A stretch of 5,459 nt of DNA. Source: an uncultured Acidimicrobiales bacterium (lineage in GTDB: Bacteria > Actinomycetota > Acidimicrobiia > Acidimicrobiales > SZUA-35). The notes under the pieces were generated by a model. It ran no database searches and was not told where the DNA came from. It worked only from the letters and a program-made list of their open reading frames with translations. Positions 1 through 5,457 of the stretch are shown piece by piece (the first letter of the stretch is position 1; each line of letters starts with the position of its first letter). The stretch covers positions 1 to 5,459 of the forward strand of contig CALJAE010000179.1 in assembly GCA_938028175.1 (NCBI GenBank), written 5' to 3'. The position numbers and the translations under genes were made by a program.

Positions 1-1
1 C

Positions 2-292
2 GCAGTTTTGACTCTCTGCGATACCGGAACGCTCTCCAAAGACAAAACACTGTTCTATGAGGACTACCCGTACCATGAGCAAGAACAGTCAGTTCCAGAC
101 CAAAGTTCAAATCAATGGAGAGAATCGCTGTGGCAAACTACAGAATCTGAAAACAACATCAGGATCGAAGCGATCGCCAAGTATGACAGCCAATTTCTAG
201 ACTTCTGGCAAAGCAAAGATGACTTGGCAAACAACCTAGCTAGACGTTGGCAAGGCTATGGTCACGCTGAGCGCTACTGGCAACTCAACTAA
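2..292 (+). CDS. PIG-L/LmbE-family deacetylase, C-terminal part (5' end outside the window)
   Basis: The frame is open from the window edge (GCA GTT TTG ACT...) to TAA at 290-292, giving about 96 residues with no start of its own. The LFYEDYPY motif encoded near 50-75 and the closing HAERYW motif are typical of the C-terminal part of PIG-L/LmbE-type zinc-dependent N-deacetylases. Family members remove an acetyl group from N-acetyl-hexosamine units (PIG-L on GlcNAc-PI, MshB on the mycothiol precursor, many others uncharacterised). The N-terminal zinc site (usually PHPDDE) and the central HxDH-type motif would lie upstream, so catalysis cannot be judged. The C-terminus does not look like MshB as I remember it, so I do not assign that role. 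The last 8 nt overlap the 3' end of the convergent GT4 gene. The family call rests on two short motifs; the coding status is firmer. Confidence 0.62.
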   Translation, partial: AVLTLCDTGTLSKDKTLFYEDYPYHEQEQSVPDQSSNQWRESLWQTTESENNIRIEAIAKYDSQFLDFWQSKDDLANNLARRWQGYGHAERYWQLN

Positions 293-1562
293 CTGTAGAA
301 GCATCGGTCGATTCAAGAGACCTATAAGTATCGAGAACCTGGCTTGCGATATTGCTCCAGCTATAGTCACCGGCGTGTTTAATCGCCCCATCTCTAAGTG
401 AGCCCGCAAGTTCAGGGTTATCTAAAACCTTTTCTATTGCATCGGCAAGGCTACTTGGATCTCTAGATGGTACGGCGAGTCCATTAACGCCATCGATAAC
501 CAAATCGCTTAGTCCGCCAACCTCTGAGGCAATAACAGGCTTCCCCATTGCCATTGCTTCGAGGGCAACCATCCCAAAGCTTTCATAGTGCGATGGCATC
601 ACTACTACGTCGGCAGCAGCAAAATAGTTAGGTAGCGAGTACTGATCCTTCGCACCAACAAAGGCAACATGTTGACCAAGCTCTAGCTCTTCGGTCAGTT
701 TTTGCAGGCGATACATTTCGGGCTCTGGGTCATCGGCCCAAGGATCACCGCCAACAATCACTACACACCGCTTAGGGGAATCTTTAGATTGTCTCTCTTC
801 TAGCAAGTCCATAGCTCGCAGCAGAGTATCGATTCCTTTAAGCTTTTCGATCCGACCCGCAAAAACTATGAGTTGATCGCCGCAATCGATTTTGACTTCC
901 TCTTTTGCATCATCGACTGACCTCGGTTGGAATCTTTTTAGGTCTACTCCAGGCGGGATAATAGATATGGTCTCCGGACTAGCACCGTAGTGTGCCACCA
1001 GCTCATCCGCCTCATTTTGCGAAGCAGCGACAATTCGATCGGCCACCTTTGCAACAACTTGTTCTTCGGCGGTGAGTCTGACCGGAGAAACAATATCTTG
1101 TCCATCAACCGCATAGATGTTCTTTAGATGCCCAAGAGTGTGAAACATCTGTACAACAGGAACCTTTGTTGGGAGAAGACTATTAACCTCGTGTGCCACT
1201 AAACCAGATAACCAGTAATGGCTATGGATAATGTCATAGCTAAGTAAGTTGTCTACTTCTGAATCATTGGCAACGAAATCGACAAGCGATGTCGCAAACT
1301 CAGTAACGTGGTCGGCTAACGCAGCATTGTCGATTGGGTCATATGGGCCTGCTTCGAGGTGGACGACGCGAACATTGTCCCCGAGGCTTTGATGAATCTG
1401 GGGTTGGCACCGCGATTGAAGACGCGTGTAAATGTCTACCTTGATCCCCATCGACCCAAGCGTTTCCGATAGGAACCTCACATAGACATTCATTCCGCCA
1501 GATTTTTTACCACCCAGCATAGCTAGCGGACAGGTATGCATACTAAAGACGGCAACCCTCAT
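285..1562 (-). CDS. GT4-family glycosyltransferase, MshA/sucrose-phosphate-synthase-like
   Basis: A complete 425-residue retaining glycosyltransferase of GT-B fold, of normal length for GT4. Visible motifs in order: HTCPLA and GGMNVYV at residues 9-28 (N-terminal sugar/acceptor loop), HSHYWLSG at 113-120, FHTLGH at 140-145, PPGVD at 203-207 (domain linker), GRIEKLKGID at 236-245 (donor-phosphate binding), and SHYESFGMVALEAMAMGKPV at 324-343, which contains the E-x7-E motif (E327, E335), then GG at 349-350. It should use a nucleotide-sugar donor in the cytoplasm. The closest named relatives by motif are MshA (UDP-GlcNAc to inositol-3-phosphate) and sucrose-phosphate-synthase-like enzymes. FHTLGHLKN differs from the MshA version I recall, so the acceptor is left open. 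The start is supported by strong GGAGGT upstream. It lies 36 nt after glnB on the same strand, so co-transcription is likely; the stop is TGA. Confidence 0.93.
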   Translation of the reverse strand: MRVAVFSMHTCPLAMLGGKKSGGMNVYVRFLSETLGSMGIKVDIYTRLQSRCQPQIHQSLGDNVRVVHLEAGPYDPIDNAALADHVTEFATSLVDFVANDSEVDNLLSYDIIHSHYWLSGLVAHEVNSLLPTKVPVVQMFHTLGHLKNIYAVDGQDIVSPVRLTAEEQVVAKVADRIVAASQNEADELVAHYGASPETISIIPPGVDLKRFQPRSVDDAKEEVKIDCGDQLIVFAGRIEKLKGIDTLLRAMDLLEERQSKDSPKRCVVIVGGDPWADDPEPEMYRLQKLTEELELGQHVAFVGAKDQYSLPNYFAAADVVVMPSHYESFGMVALEAMAMGKPVIASEVGGLSDLVIDGVNGLAVPSRDPSSLADAIEKVLDNPELAGSLRDGAIKHAGDYSWSNIASQVLDTYRSLESTDASTVS

Positions 1563-1565
1563 AGA

Positions 1566-1571
1566 ACCTCC
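1566..1571 (-). promoter_or_regulatory. Strong Shine-Dalgarno for the GT4 gene
   Basis: On the minus strand GGAGGT lies 3 nt before the ATG at 1562-1560 (4 nt if the core is read as GGAGG). It is the best ribosome-binding site in the window and fixes the start at the residue that opens the first beta strand (MRVAVFS). The spacing is rather tight. Confidence 0.75.
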
Positions 1572-1598
1572 GTAACTATTTCCCGACGAGCAGCAAAC

Positions 1599-1937
1599 CT
1601 AGACAGCGTCAGAGTTTAATTCGCCTGTTCGGATGCGAACAACTGACTCGACAGGAACGACCCAGATCTTGCCGTCACCAATCTTGCCGGTCTGTGCAGA
1701 GCTACTGATTGCATCTGCTATCTGCTGCGCTTGTGCGTCGTCAGCCACTACTTCAATCTTCACCTTAGGCACCAGGTCAACTTTGTACTCTGCACCACGG
1801 TAGGTCTCGGTATGGCCGCCTTGGCGTCCAAAGCCTTTGACTTCTGTAATGGTCATTCCCTTAACATCCAGGTCCTGGAGAGCGTCCTTCACATCATCTA
1901 CTTTGAATGGTCGTACGATAGCGGTAATAAGCTGCAT
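1599..1937 (-). CDS. glnB: Nitrogen regulatory protein PII
   Basis: A complete 112-residue PII protein, the canonical length. It is a trimeric cytoplasmic sensor that binds ATP/ADP and 2-oxoglutarate and reports carbon/nitrogen and energy state to target proteins. The T-loop occupies about residues 37-55 and contains YRGAEY at 46-51 with both Y46 and Y51; Y51 is the classical uridylylation (or adenylylation) site. G37 and Q39 sit at the T-loop base. The B-loop/C-terminal signature TGKIGDGKIWV is at 83-93, with K90, R101 and R103 for nucleotide phosphate contacts. glnB and glnK cannot be separated from sequence alone. Neither amtB nor glnD is in the window; the following gene is a GT4 glycosyltransferase 36 nt away. 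The only purine run upstream (TAGGT) lies 1 to 2 nt from ATG, too close for a Shine-Dalgarno, so leaderless translation is likely. The stop is TAG. Confidence 0.97.
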   Translation of the reverse strand: MQLITAIVRPFKVDDVKDALQDLDVKGMTITEVKGFGRQGGHTETYRGAEYKVDLVPKVKIEVVADDAQAQQIADAISSSAQTGKIGDGKIWVVPVESVVRIRTGELNSDAV

Positions 1938-1943
1938 ACCTAG

Positions 1944-1949
1944 AATCTA
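1944..1949 (-). promoter_or_regulatory. Candidate -10 box for glnB (leaderless)
   Basis: Minus-strand TAGATT (4 of 6 to TATAAT, with the key T-A-...-T positions) ends 6 nt before the glnB ATG, which would place the transcription start on or next to the A of ATG. No convincing -35 is seen about 17 nt further up (TAGCAC). It sits in the 55-bp gap after the 1993-2931 gene, so glnB could also be read through from upstream. Confidence 0.4.
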
Positions 1950-1992
1950 GCGGGCCAAAGCGCCGAGTGCTAGGAATCCAAACAGCTTCGGT

Positions 1993-2931
1993 CTAACTGG
2001 GATCAACTTCTGAAATAGCAAAGGTGGTCATTTCCCCATTGGGCTCTTCAATTACCAGCTCTGATCCATCCATTGAATCTTCTACATCAAAGACGGCAAG
2101 GTATCGTATTTCTTCTCCTCTTGTTTCAGAGGACAGCGACGATATCTCATGAGTTGCCGATCCGGACTCCACTAACCACACTTCAGAGTCTGCCAAATAG
2201 CCAGTTGAATCTGGATCAGCTGTTGAAATCTCGACGAAGAAAAAACTTCTACCATTTAGCGACCGAGCCCCAGCAAAATTTGAATTTTGAGCAGCACGGC
2301 CAGAGAACAGCTGTGTGCCTTCTGAATCGGTCTGAGTTTGCGGTGACAACTCAAAGCTGACAACTTCAGACTCTGGTTCACCTTCCAATGGTAAATAGGC
2401 AGGATTAGCAGACGGCTTGTGTTGCAATTCGATAACCCAATCGTCCAACTGAAAATTGGCTCGCTTTGTTTTGAATACAAGAGTGATGTGTTTAGTTGAC
2501 TCTGCTTCAATCCGAAGTATCGTTTTGGATTCGCTGTTAGCAAATCGATCAAGCTCGATCCTGGTGCTCGGTGAAATCACTTCTGGCTCATCTTGAAGTG
2601 ATCTGATAGATCGGAGCGCCAAACCATCCTCAAAGAAAGAAGCCGAGGCCGACTTGTTCGAATTAAATACATCGACGTCGGCAATTACAGTCGTGACTCC
2701 AGCTGCATTTGGCTCTGTAATACGTGCGTTAACAAGCGACCAGTAGACGTCGGCGTAGTTAACCGTCGGGTCTGGAGAAGTGAATCTTTGGGAGTTCAGT
2801 GGGTCAGAAGCGACTGTTTCAGAAGTCGCTAACTGCGTAACAATTGATGCTGCGCCGAGAAACATAGCTAGGCCCGCCCATAGCAACCGAGACATACGAT
2901 CAAATCGTTTAAATCTCAAGCTACGCTTCAT
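1993..2931 (-). CDS. Membrane-anchored or exported protein with probable tandem beta-sandwich (DUF4352-like) domains
   Basis: 312 residues, not recognised as a named family. The basic N-terminus (KRSLRFKRFDR, residues 2-12) is followed by a hydrophobic stretch at about 14-35, suggesting a signal anchor or uncleaved signal peptide with the rest outside the membrane. Domain 1 (about 59-170) opens with YWSLVNARIT (63-72), then VFNSN around 88-92 and FFEDGLAL at 99-106, and ends with LVFK...VIEL (151-169). This strand pattern resembles DUF4352-like immunoglobulin-like folds. Domain 2 (about 188-308) repeats the outline weakly: FFFVEIS (230-236), EVWLV (250-254), YLAVFDV (277-283) and ELVIEEP (291-297). 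Domain 1 aligns with the protein encoded just upstream at 3004-3603. There are no cysteines, no catalytic motif and no lipobox. The ATG at 2931 lacks a usable Shine-Dalgarno and has a -10-like box 8 nt upstream; ATG at codon 13 is an alternative. The stop is TAG. Confidence 0.8.
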   Translation of the reverse strand: MKRSLRFKRFDRMSRLLWAGLAMFLGAASIVTQLATSETVASDPLNSQRFTSPDPTVNYADVYWSLVNARITEPNAAGVTTVIADVDVFNSNKSASASFFEDGLALRSIRSLQDEPEVISPSTRIELDRFANSESKTILRIEAESTKHITLVFKTKRANFQLDDWVIELQHKPSANPAYLPLEGEPESEVVSFELSPQTQTDSEGTQLFSGRAAQNSNFAGARSLNGRSFFFVEISTADPDSTGYLADSEVWLVESGSATHEISSLSSETRGEEIRYLAVFDVEDSMDGSELVIEEPNGEMTTFAISEVDPS

Positions 2932-2939
2932 TACCTATA

Positions 2940-2969
2940 AATATTGTCACACTTTGAAATATCTGTCTA
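2940..2969 (-). promoter_or_regulatory. Candidate promoter (TAGACA-18-AATATT) for the 1993-2931 gene
   Basis: On the minus strand TAGACA (2969-2964, 5 of 6 to TTGACA) is separated by 18 nt from AATATT (2945-2940, 4 of 6 to TATAAT). The -10 box ends 8 nt before the ATG at 2931, so the transcript would be leaderless or nearly so. It lies in the 72-bp gap after the 3004-3603 gene. A 7-bp inverted repeat, TTACCTA (2931-2937) and TAGGTAA (2976-2982), brackets the promoter and could be an operator or chance. Confidence 0.45.
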
Positions 2970-3003
2970 CCAAAATAGGTAAGTTGACGCAGTTAGTCGC
3001 GAC

Positions 3004-3603
3004 TCACCCAAGACTGATGCTCGAAGCCTCAGCAATTCGTCGATGCGACTCGCGAATTTGCAACGTGCTATCAGGTCCAAACTCTGCAAGTCCCCTAAGT
3101 TCGAAAAGCATCGCTACCGGAACGCTTTCATTCGCATCAAGTTGAAATCGAGGTGTGCGTTCAATGCAATCGAGTGCTACTTGTTGAGATTCGCTAACAA
3201 ACTGACGGGCGTTACTTCCACAATCGAAAAAATTCGCAGCTACTGATGAACCCGAATCCGTTGCCAAAGTGACGTCTTCAATATCGATGACTCGAGGTGA
3301 AGCATTTGGGTTAGAAACAATCGTCTCAACTACAACAATGTCATTACATTCAAAGTCACTCCCGCACCGTTCAGTGGCCGAAGTAAATCGAGTGTCTACC
3401 AAGAACCAGCTAATTGAACTGTGTTCAACACCATCAAGTTCTTCACTTAGTTGATCTAGATCAACATCGACTGTTTGAGCCTGAGCAGAGTCAACTGCCA
3501 ACCAAGAAGTTGCTCCAATCAATAGCAAAGTAAGGGCAATCCAAAAACTGATCAATATCTTATGACCAATTGTCCCGCGCTGCATACTTAACATCGCCGC
3601 CAC
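3004..3603 (-). CDS. Secreted Cys-containing protein with a DUF4352-like domain, paralogue of the adjacent gene
   Basis: 199 residues if started at GTG 3603, chosen because GGAAGGGA lies just upstream and because this places a signal peptide at the N-terminus: basic start, hydrophobic core at about 15-33 and an AQA cleavage site ending near residue 42. The frame stays open up to TTG at 3759, and ATG codons at 3594 and 3585 are other options. The mature part has WFLVDTRFT (66-74), VSNPN (96-100) and IEDVTL (108-113), then a sandwich-closing segment around 153-187. This matches domain 1 of the neighbouring 1993-2931 protein, including ungapped stretches. Four cysteines (about 80, 86, 128, 146) could form two disulfides outside the cytoplasm; the first two sit in an insertion that the paralogue lacks. 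There is no lipobox or catalytic motif. The function is unknown; a ligand-binding or adhesive envelope role is a guess. The stop is TGA. Confidence 0.75.
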   Translation of the reverse strand: MAAMLSMQRGTIGHKILISFWIALTLLLIGATSWLAVDSAQAQTVDVDLDQLSEELDGVEHSSISWFLVDTRFTSATERCGSDFECNDIVVVETIVSNPNASPRVIDIEDVTLATDSGSSVAANFFDCGSNARQFVSESQQVALDCIERTPRFQLDANESVPVAMLFELRGLAEFGPDSTLQIRESHRRIAEASSISLG

Positions 3604-3610
3604 GAATATA

Positions 3611-3618
3611 TCCCTTCC
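3611..3618 (-). promoter_or_regulatory. Shine-Dalgarno that decides the start of the 3004-3603 gene
   Basis: Minus-strand GGAAGGGA, with its GGAAGG core 9 nt before the GTG at 3603-3601. No comparable site precedes the ATGs at 3594 or 3585, and only a weaker AGGT precedes the TTG at 3759. Confidence 0.55.
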
Positions 3619-3796
3619 GATTCTTGTGCCACTAGGGCTGCTGTAGTCAATAACTCCGTAATTAATCTCACTAGAGACTGCATCCTTCGTAATCAAAGAC
3701 ACTTGTCCGCCGTTTCTAGCCCGCACTATCAGTGTGGCAGAAAAACCATCAACATCCAAGTAGAACCTGCCAAAAGAATCATGCCGCAGCGGTTAT

Positions 3797-4282
3797 TTAC
3801 TCATGCTTATTGTTATTACCCCTGAGTTCAGTGAAAAAACTTTTCAGAAGTTCCGCTGATTCAGTGGCACGTACCCCGCCGCTGGCCTCAACTCTATGAT
3901 TGAACCGGTCTTCTTTGCCAAAGTCGTAAAGCGATCCAAAAACACCCGCCTTTGGATCGAGTGCTCCAAAAACCACTCTTTCGATTCTTGATTGAAAGAT
4001 AGCTCCAGCGCACATTAAGCAGGGTTCAAGCGTCACATAGAGCGTGCAGCCCTCTAACCGCCAAGAATCTAGGGCCTGTGAAGCATCAGAGATAGCAGCT
4101 ACCTCGGCATGACCCATCGGGTCGTTATTCGCTTCCCTAGTGTTGTGTCCTGCACCTACAACCACGTCTGTCGGTGCGTGGTACACGACTGCTCCGATAG
4201 GAACCTCTAAAGTGTCTTTTGCTAGGTGAGCTTGCCTAAGCGCAAGATCCATAAGCTCTATGTCTGTCTTTGAGCTAGTCAA
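3797..4282 (-). CDS. tadA: tRNA-specific adenosine deaminase TadA
   Basis: A complete 161-residue cytidine/deoxycytidylate-deaminase-fold enzyme that converts A34 to inosine in the anticodon of tRNA-Arg(ACG), an essential zinc-dependent reaction in most bacteria. The zinc ligands and catalytic glutamate are clear: H58 and E60 in GHAEVAAI, and C88 and C91 in EPCLMCAGAI. EVPIGAVV (26-33) and N47 in GHNTRE complete the usual substrate pocket. VVFGALDPKAGVFGSLYDF (103-121) is typical of TadA rather than free-base deaminases. The start taken is TTG 4282, which has GAAGG 9 nt upstream. ATG at 4252 (codon 11, MDLALRQA) gives the usual TadA N-terminus and is a real alternative with a poorer ribosome site. 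The gene is divergent from the membrane protein at 4345. A 193-nt gap separates it from the next minus-strand gene. The stop is TAA. Confidence 0.96.
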   Translation of the reverse strand: MTSSKTDIELMDLALRQAHLAKDTLEVPIGAVVYHAPTDVVVGAGHNTREANNDPMGHAEVAAISDASQALDSWRLEGCTLYVTLEPCLMCAGAIFQSRIERVVFGALDPKAGVFGSLYDFGKEDRFNHRVEASGGVRATESAELLKSFFTELRGNNNKHE

Positions 4283-4291
4283 AATTCAGTA

Positions 4292-4296
4292 CCTTC
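4292..4296 (-). promoter_or_regulatory. Shine-Dalgarno for the TTG start of tadA
   Basis: Minus-strand GAAGG lies 9 nt before TTG 4282-4280. It favours the TTG start over the in-frame ATG at 4252, which is preceded only by a weak GAG. Confidence 0.5.
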
Positions 4297-4331
4297 GCCA
4301 AATTCTTACTGGATAAACCTAATTACTTCTA

Positions 4332-4337
4332 TATACT
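4332..4337 (+). promoter_or_regulatory. -10 box for the 4345-5274 gene (leaderless)
   Basis: TATACT matches TATAAT at 5 of 6 positions and ends 7 nt before the ATG at 4345, so transcription should start at or next to the start codon. No Shine-Dalgarno is present in the AT-rich sequence between. A -35 is not evident (CTGGAT at 17-nt spacing). It lies in the 62-bp region shared with the divergent tadA. Confidence 0.6.
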
Positions 4338-4344
4338 ATTAAGT

Positions 4345-5274
4345 ATGGCGGGAAATTACGATTCGTTCTGGAATGAACCAGACAATGATGCCCATACACA
4401 TGCATGGACTGCTAAGTCTGGGCACCTGCCATCGGTTAGCAATTCTGCAACCAACCCGATCGACAATCCAATTCCTGTTCAGGAATTTGAAGAATTCAAA
4501 CCATCTGGGCAACCCAAAGAAGCATGGTTCGCCAGTCACCTAATAGTTACAGGACTGAAGGTTGTTGGAATCATCTGGATCCTGATCCTAGGGCTCTTCT
4601 TAGTTACTAGATTTACTGGTTCCCCGGATGTGGCTAGCGACGTTATCGATCCAGCCGCTCAGACTACAGTTTCAGTTGAAGGGCAACCAGATTTATCTAA
4701 CCCCATTACGACAACCAACATTGAGAACAACCTTTTGGGAAGCAGTACTACAAACAACTCAACGGCAGCTTCTGATACGAGCACTCAGACAACGCTTACT
4801 ACTTCTGCAACCACAGGAACACCTGAGACCAGTAGTAGTAGCTCGTCGGCGACAACGGCTGCTCCAGCTACAAGTAGTTCGACTGCAACAACGAGTCAAC
4901 CAACCACTACAACGCCACCTACAACTGCAGCCCCAACTACTGCCAGCGAATTCTCAGCAGTTGAGGCAAACATCATCAGCCAACCCAATGCTGCTATAGC
5001 CGTTAACTCAGTGGCAGTAACCGCTACCGATGAAGCATTACGATACAACCTAAGTTTGGACTGCCGTGGGCGAACCGATCGAATCTGGCTATATGTAGAT
5101 CTTAGTAATGGACCGTGGCCAGTGATCATCGATCAGCCGTGCTCGAGTACTCTGACTGTTACTTTGTCTGGATTAGAAAGCGGACAAAGCTACAGAGCTA
5201 ACTTGCTCTTCGGCAACGATACTGACTGGCGAAATCAAGAGACTGTCTTAGACTTCGCTGCTTCCACCAGATAA
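4345..5274 (+). CDS. Single-pass membrane protein with Thr/Ser-rich stalk and small extracellular domain
   Basis: 309 residues, function not recognised. The N-terminal 60 residues are hydrophilic and acidic, without a signal peptide. One transmembrane helix lies at about 66-88 (IVTGLKVVGIIWILILGLFL); the Lys residues before it and the Ser/Thr-rich region after it suggest N-in, C-out topology. Residues 134-201 form a low-complexity Thr/Ser/Ala/Pro stalk, probably extended and possibly O-glycosylated. The C-terminal domain (about 205-309) is beta-rich with aromatic residues (IWLYVDL at 247-253) and the phrase LSGLESGQSYRANLLFG (274-290), which resembles the end of a fibronectin type III-like sandwich. 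C240 and C266 may pair. Such stalked proteins often sit in actinobacterial envelopes, but no partner is visible. The ATG is preceded by TATACT and no Shine-Dalgarno. The stop TAA is followed after 2 nt by the 5277-5350 hairpin. Confidence 0.88.
   Translation: MAGNYDSFWNEPDNDAHTHAWTAKSGHLPSVSNSATNPIDNPIPVQEFEEFKPSGQPKEAWFASHLIVTGLKVVGIIWILILGLFLVTRFTGSPDVASDVIDPAAQTTVSVEGQPDLSNPITTTNIENNLLGSSTTNNSTAASDTSTQTTLTTSATTGTPETSSSSSSATTAAPATSSSTATTSQPTTTTPPTTAAPTTASEFSAVEANIISQPNAAIAVNSVAVTATDEALRYNLSLDCRGRTDRIWLYVDLSNGPWPVIIDQPCSSTLTVTLSGLESGQSYRANLLFGNDTDWRNQETVLDFAASTR
4744..4947 (+). repeat. Low-complexity Thr/Ser codon tract (stalk of the 4345-5274 protein)
   Basis: This stretch encodes residues 134-201 and is dominated by ACN and AGN/TCN codons with interspersed GCN and CCN. 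The repeats are irregular rather than a clean tandem unit, and codons vary (ACA, ACT, ACG, ACC), so selection seems to act on composition rather than sequence. Length variation between strains is expected. Confidence 0.8.
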
Positions 5275-5276
5275 AC

Positions 5277-5350
5277 ACACGTTACGACGCCCCAGTGACC
5301 GTGGCGCGGGCGGTATGGGTAAACCGGCCACAGGAACGTCGTAACTGTGT
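5277..5350 (+). ncRNA. GC-rich structured RNA element or hairpin, family not recognised
   Basis: Three nested helices can be drawn. The outer helix pairs 5281-5289 (GTTACGACG) perfectly with 5337-5345 and continues past one bulged T (5346) with 5277-5280 against 5347-5350, for 13 bp. The middle helix pairs 5299-5305 (CCGTGGC) with 5327-5334 across one bulged A (5332). The apical helix pairs CGGT (5311-5314) with ACCG (5323-5326), leaving loop ATGGGTAA and a 5-nt bulge GCGGG (5306-5310). Positions 5281-5345 count to 42 G/C of 65, well above the surroundings, as expected of structural RNA. No T-run follows, so a plain intrinsic terminator is not supported. The SRP-RNA GGAAG/GAGCA tetraloop motif is absent. 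It may be a cis-regulatory leader of the next gene, a small RNA or a 3'-end stabiliser of the upstream mRNA. Confidence 0.5.
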
Positions 5351-5418
5351 TGACAATTACGTTAATACAACCCCTCATCTACTGCAAGCCGAACGGGCCA
5401 GAAACCCATAACTCTTAC

Positions 5419-5457
5419 ATGGTTCTAGAAGCACTCGAGCTTAAGGCCTTTAGATAA
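5419..5457 (+). other. 12-codon ORF resembling the N-terminus of an SMC/RecF-type ATPase, closed by TAA
   Basis: ATG at 5419 reads MVLEALELKAFR and then TAA at 5455-5457, 2 nt from the window end. The pattern L-x-L-x-x-F-R/K is the usual first beta strand of SMC, RecF and related ABC-type ATPases, where it is normally followed by S/N-F/Y. The ATG has CATAAC (4 of 6 to the -10 consensus) ending 6 nt upstream and no Shine-Dalgarno, the same layout as other apparent leaderless starts here. Options are a frameshifted or recoded gene start, a leader peptide, a sequencing error or chance. Only 39 nt are available, so confidence is low. Confidence 0.25.

Noticed and set aside
1731..1943. Plus-strand 70-codon frame antisense to glnB
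   Set aside because: It lies almost wholly inside the strongly supported glnB gene on the other strand and shows no protein-like pattern or start signal.
2780..3145. Plus-strand 121-codon frame across the gap between the two paralogues
   Set aside because: It is antisense to both paralogues; the signal-peptide and domain patterns on the minus strand explain the region better.
4628..4999. Plus-strand 123-codon frame rich in Gln, Leu and Arg overlapping the stalk gene
   Set aside because: It is the +1 reading of the ACN/AGN-rich tract; its composition follows from the repeat and it has no start signal of its own.
4896..5129. Minus-strand 77-codon frame with a Val/Gly-rich end
   Set aside because: It is antisense to the Thr-rich tract; the ACN codons read as GT-rich codons on the opposite strand.
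5281..5345. Small SRP RNA (ffs)
   Set aside because: The length and paired ends were suggestive, but the conserved domain IV loop (GGAAG/GAGCA) is absent on both strands.
5277..5350. Plain intrinsic terminator for the 4345-5274 gene
   Set aside because: No T-run follows the hairpin on the plus strand (TTGACAATT follows), and the bulged multi-helix form is unlike a simple terminator stem.
5350..5378. TTGACA at 5350-5355 as the -35 of a plus-strand promoter
   Set aside because: The hexamers at 17 to 19 nt spacing (CCTCAT, CTCATC, TCATCT) are poor -10 boxes, and the motif overlaps the hairpin base.
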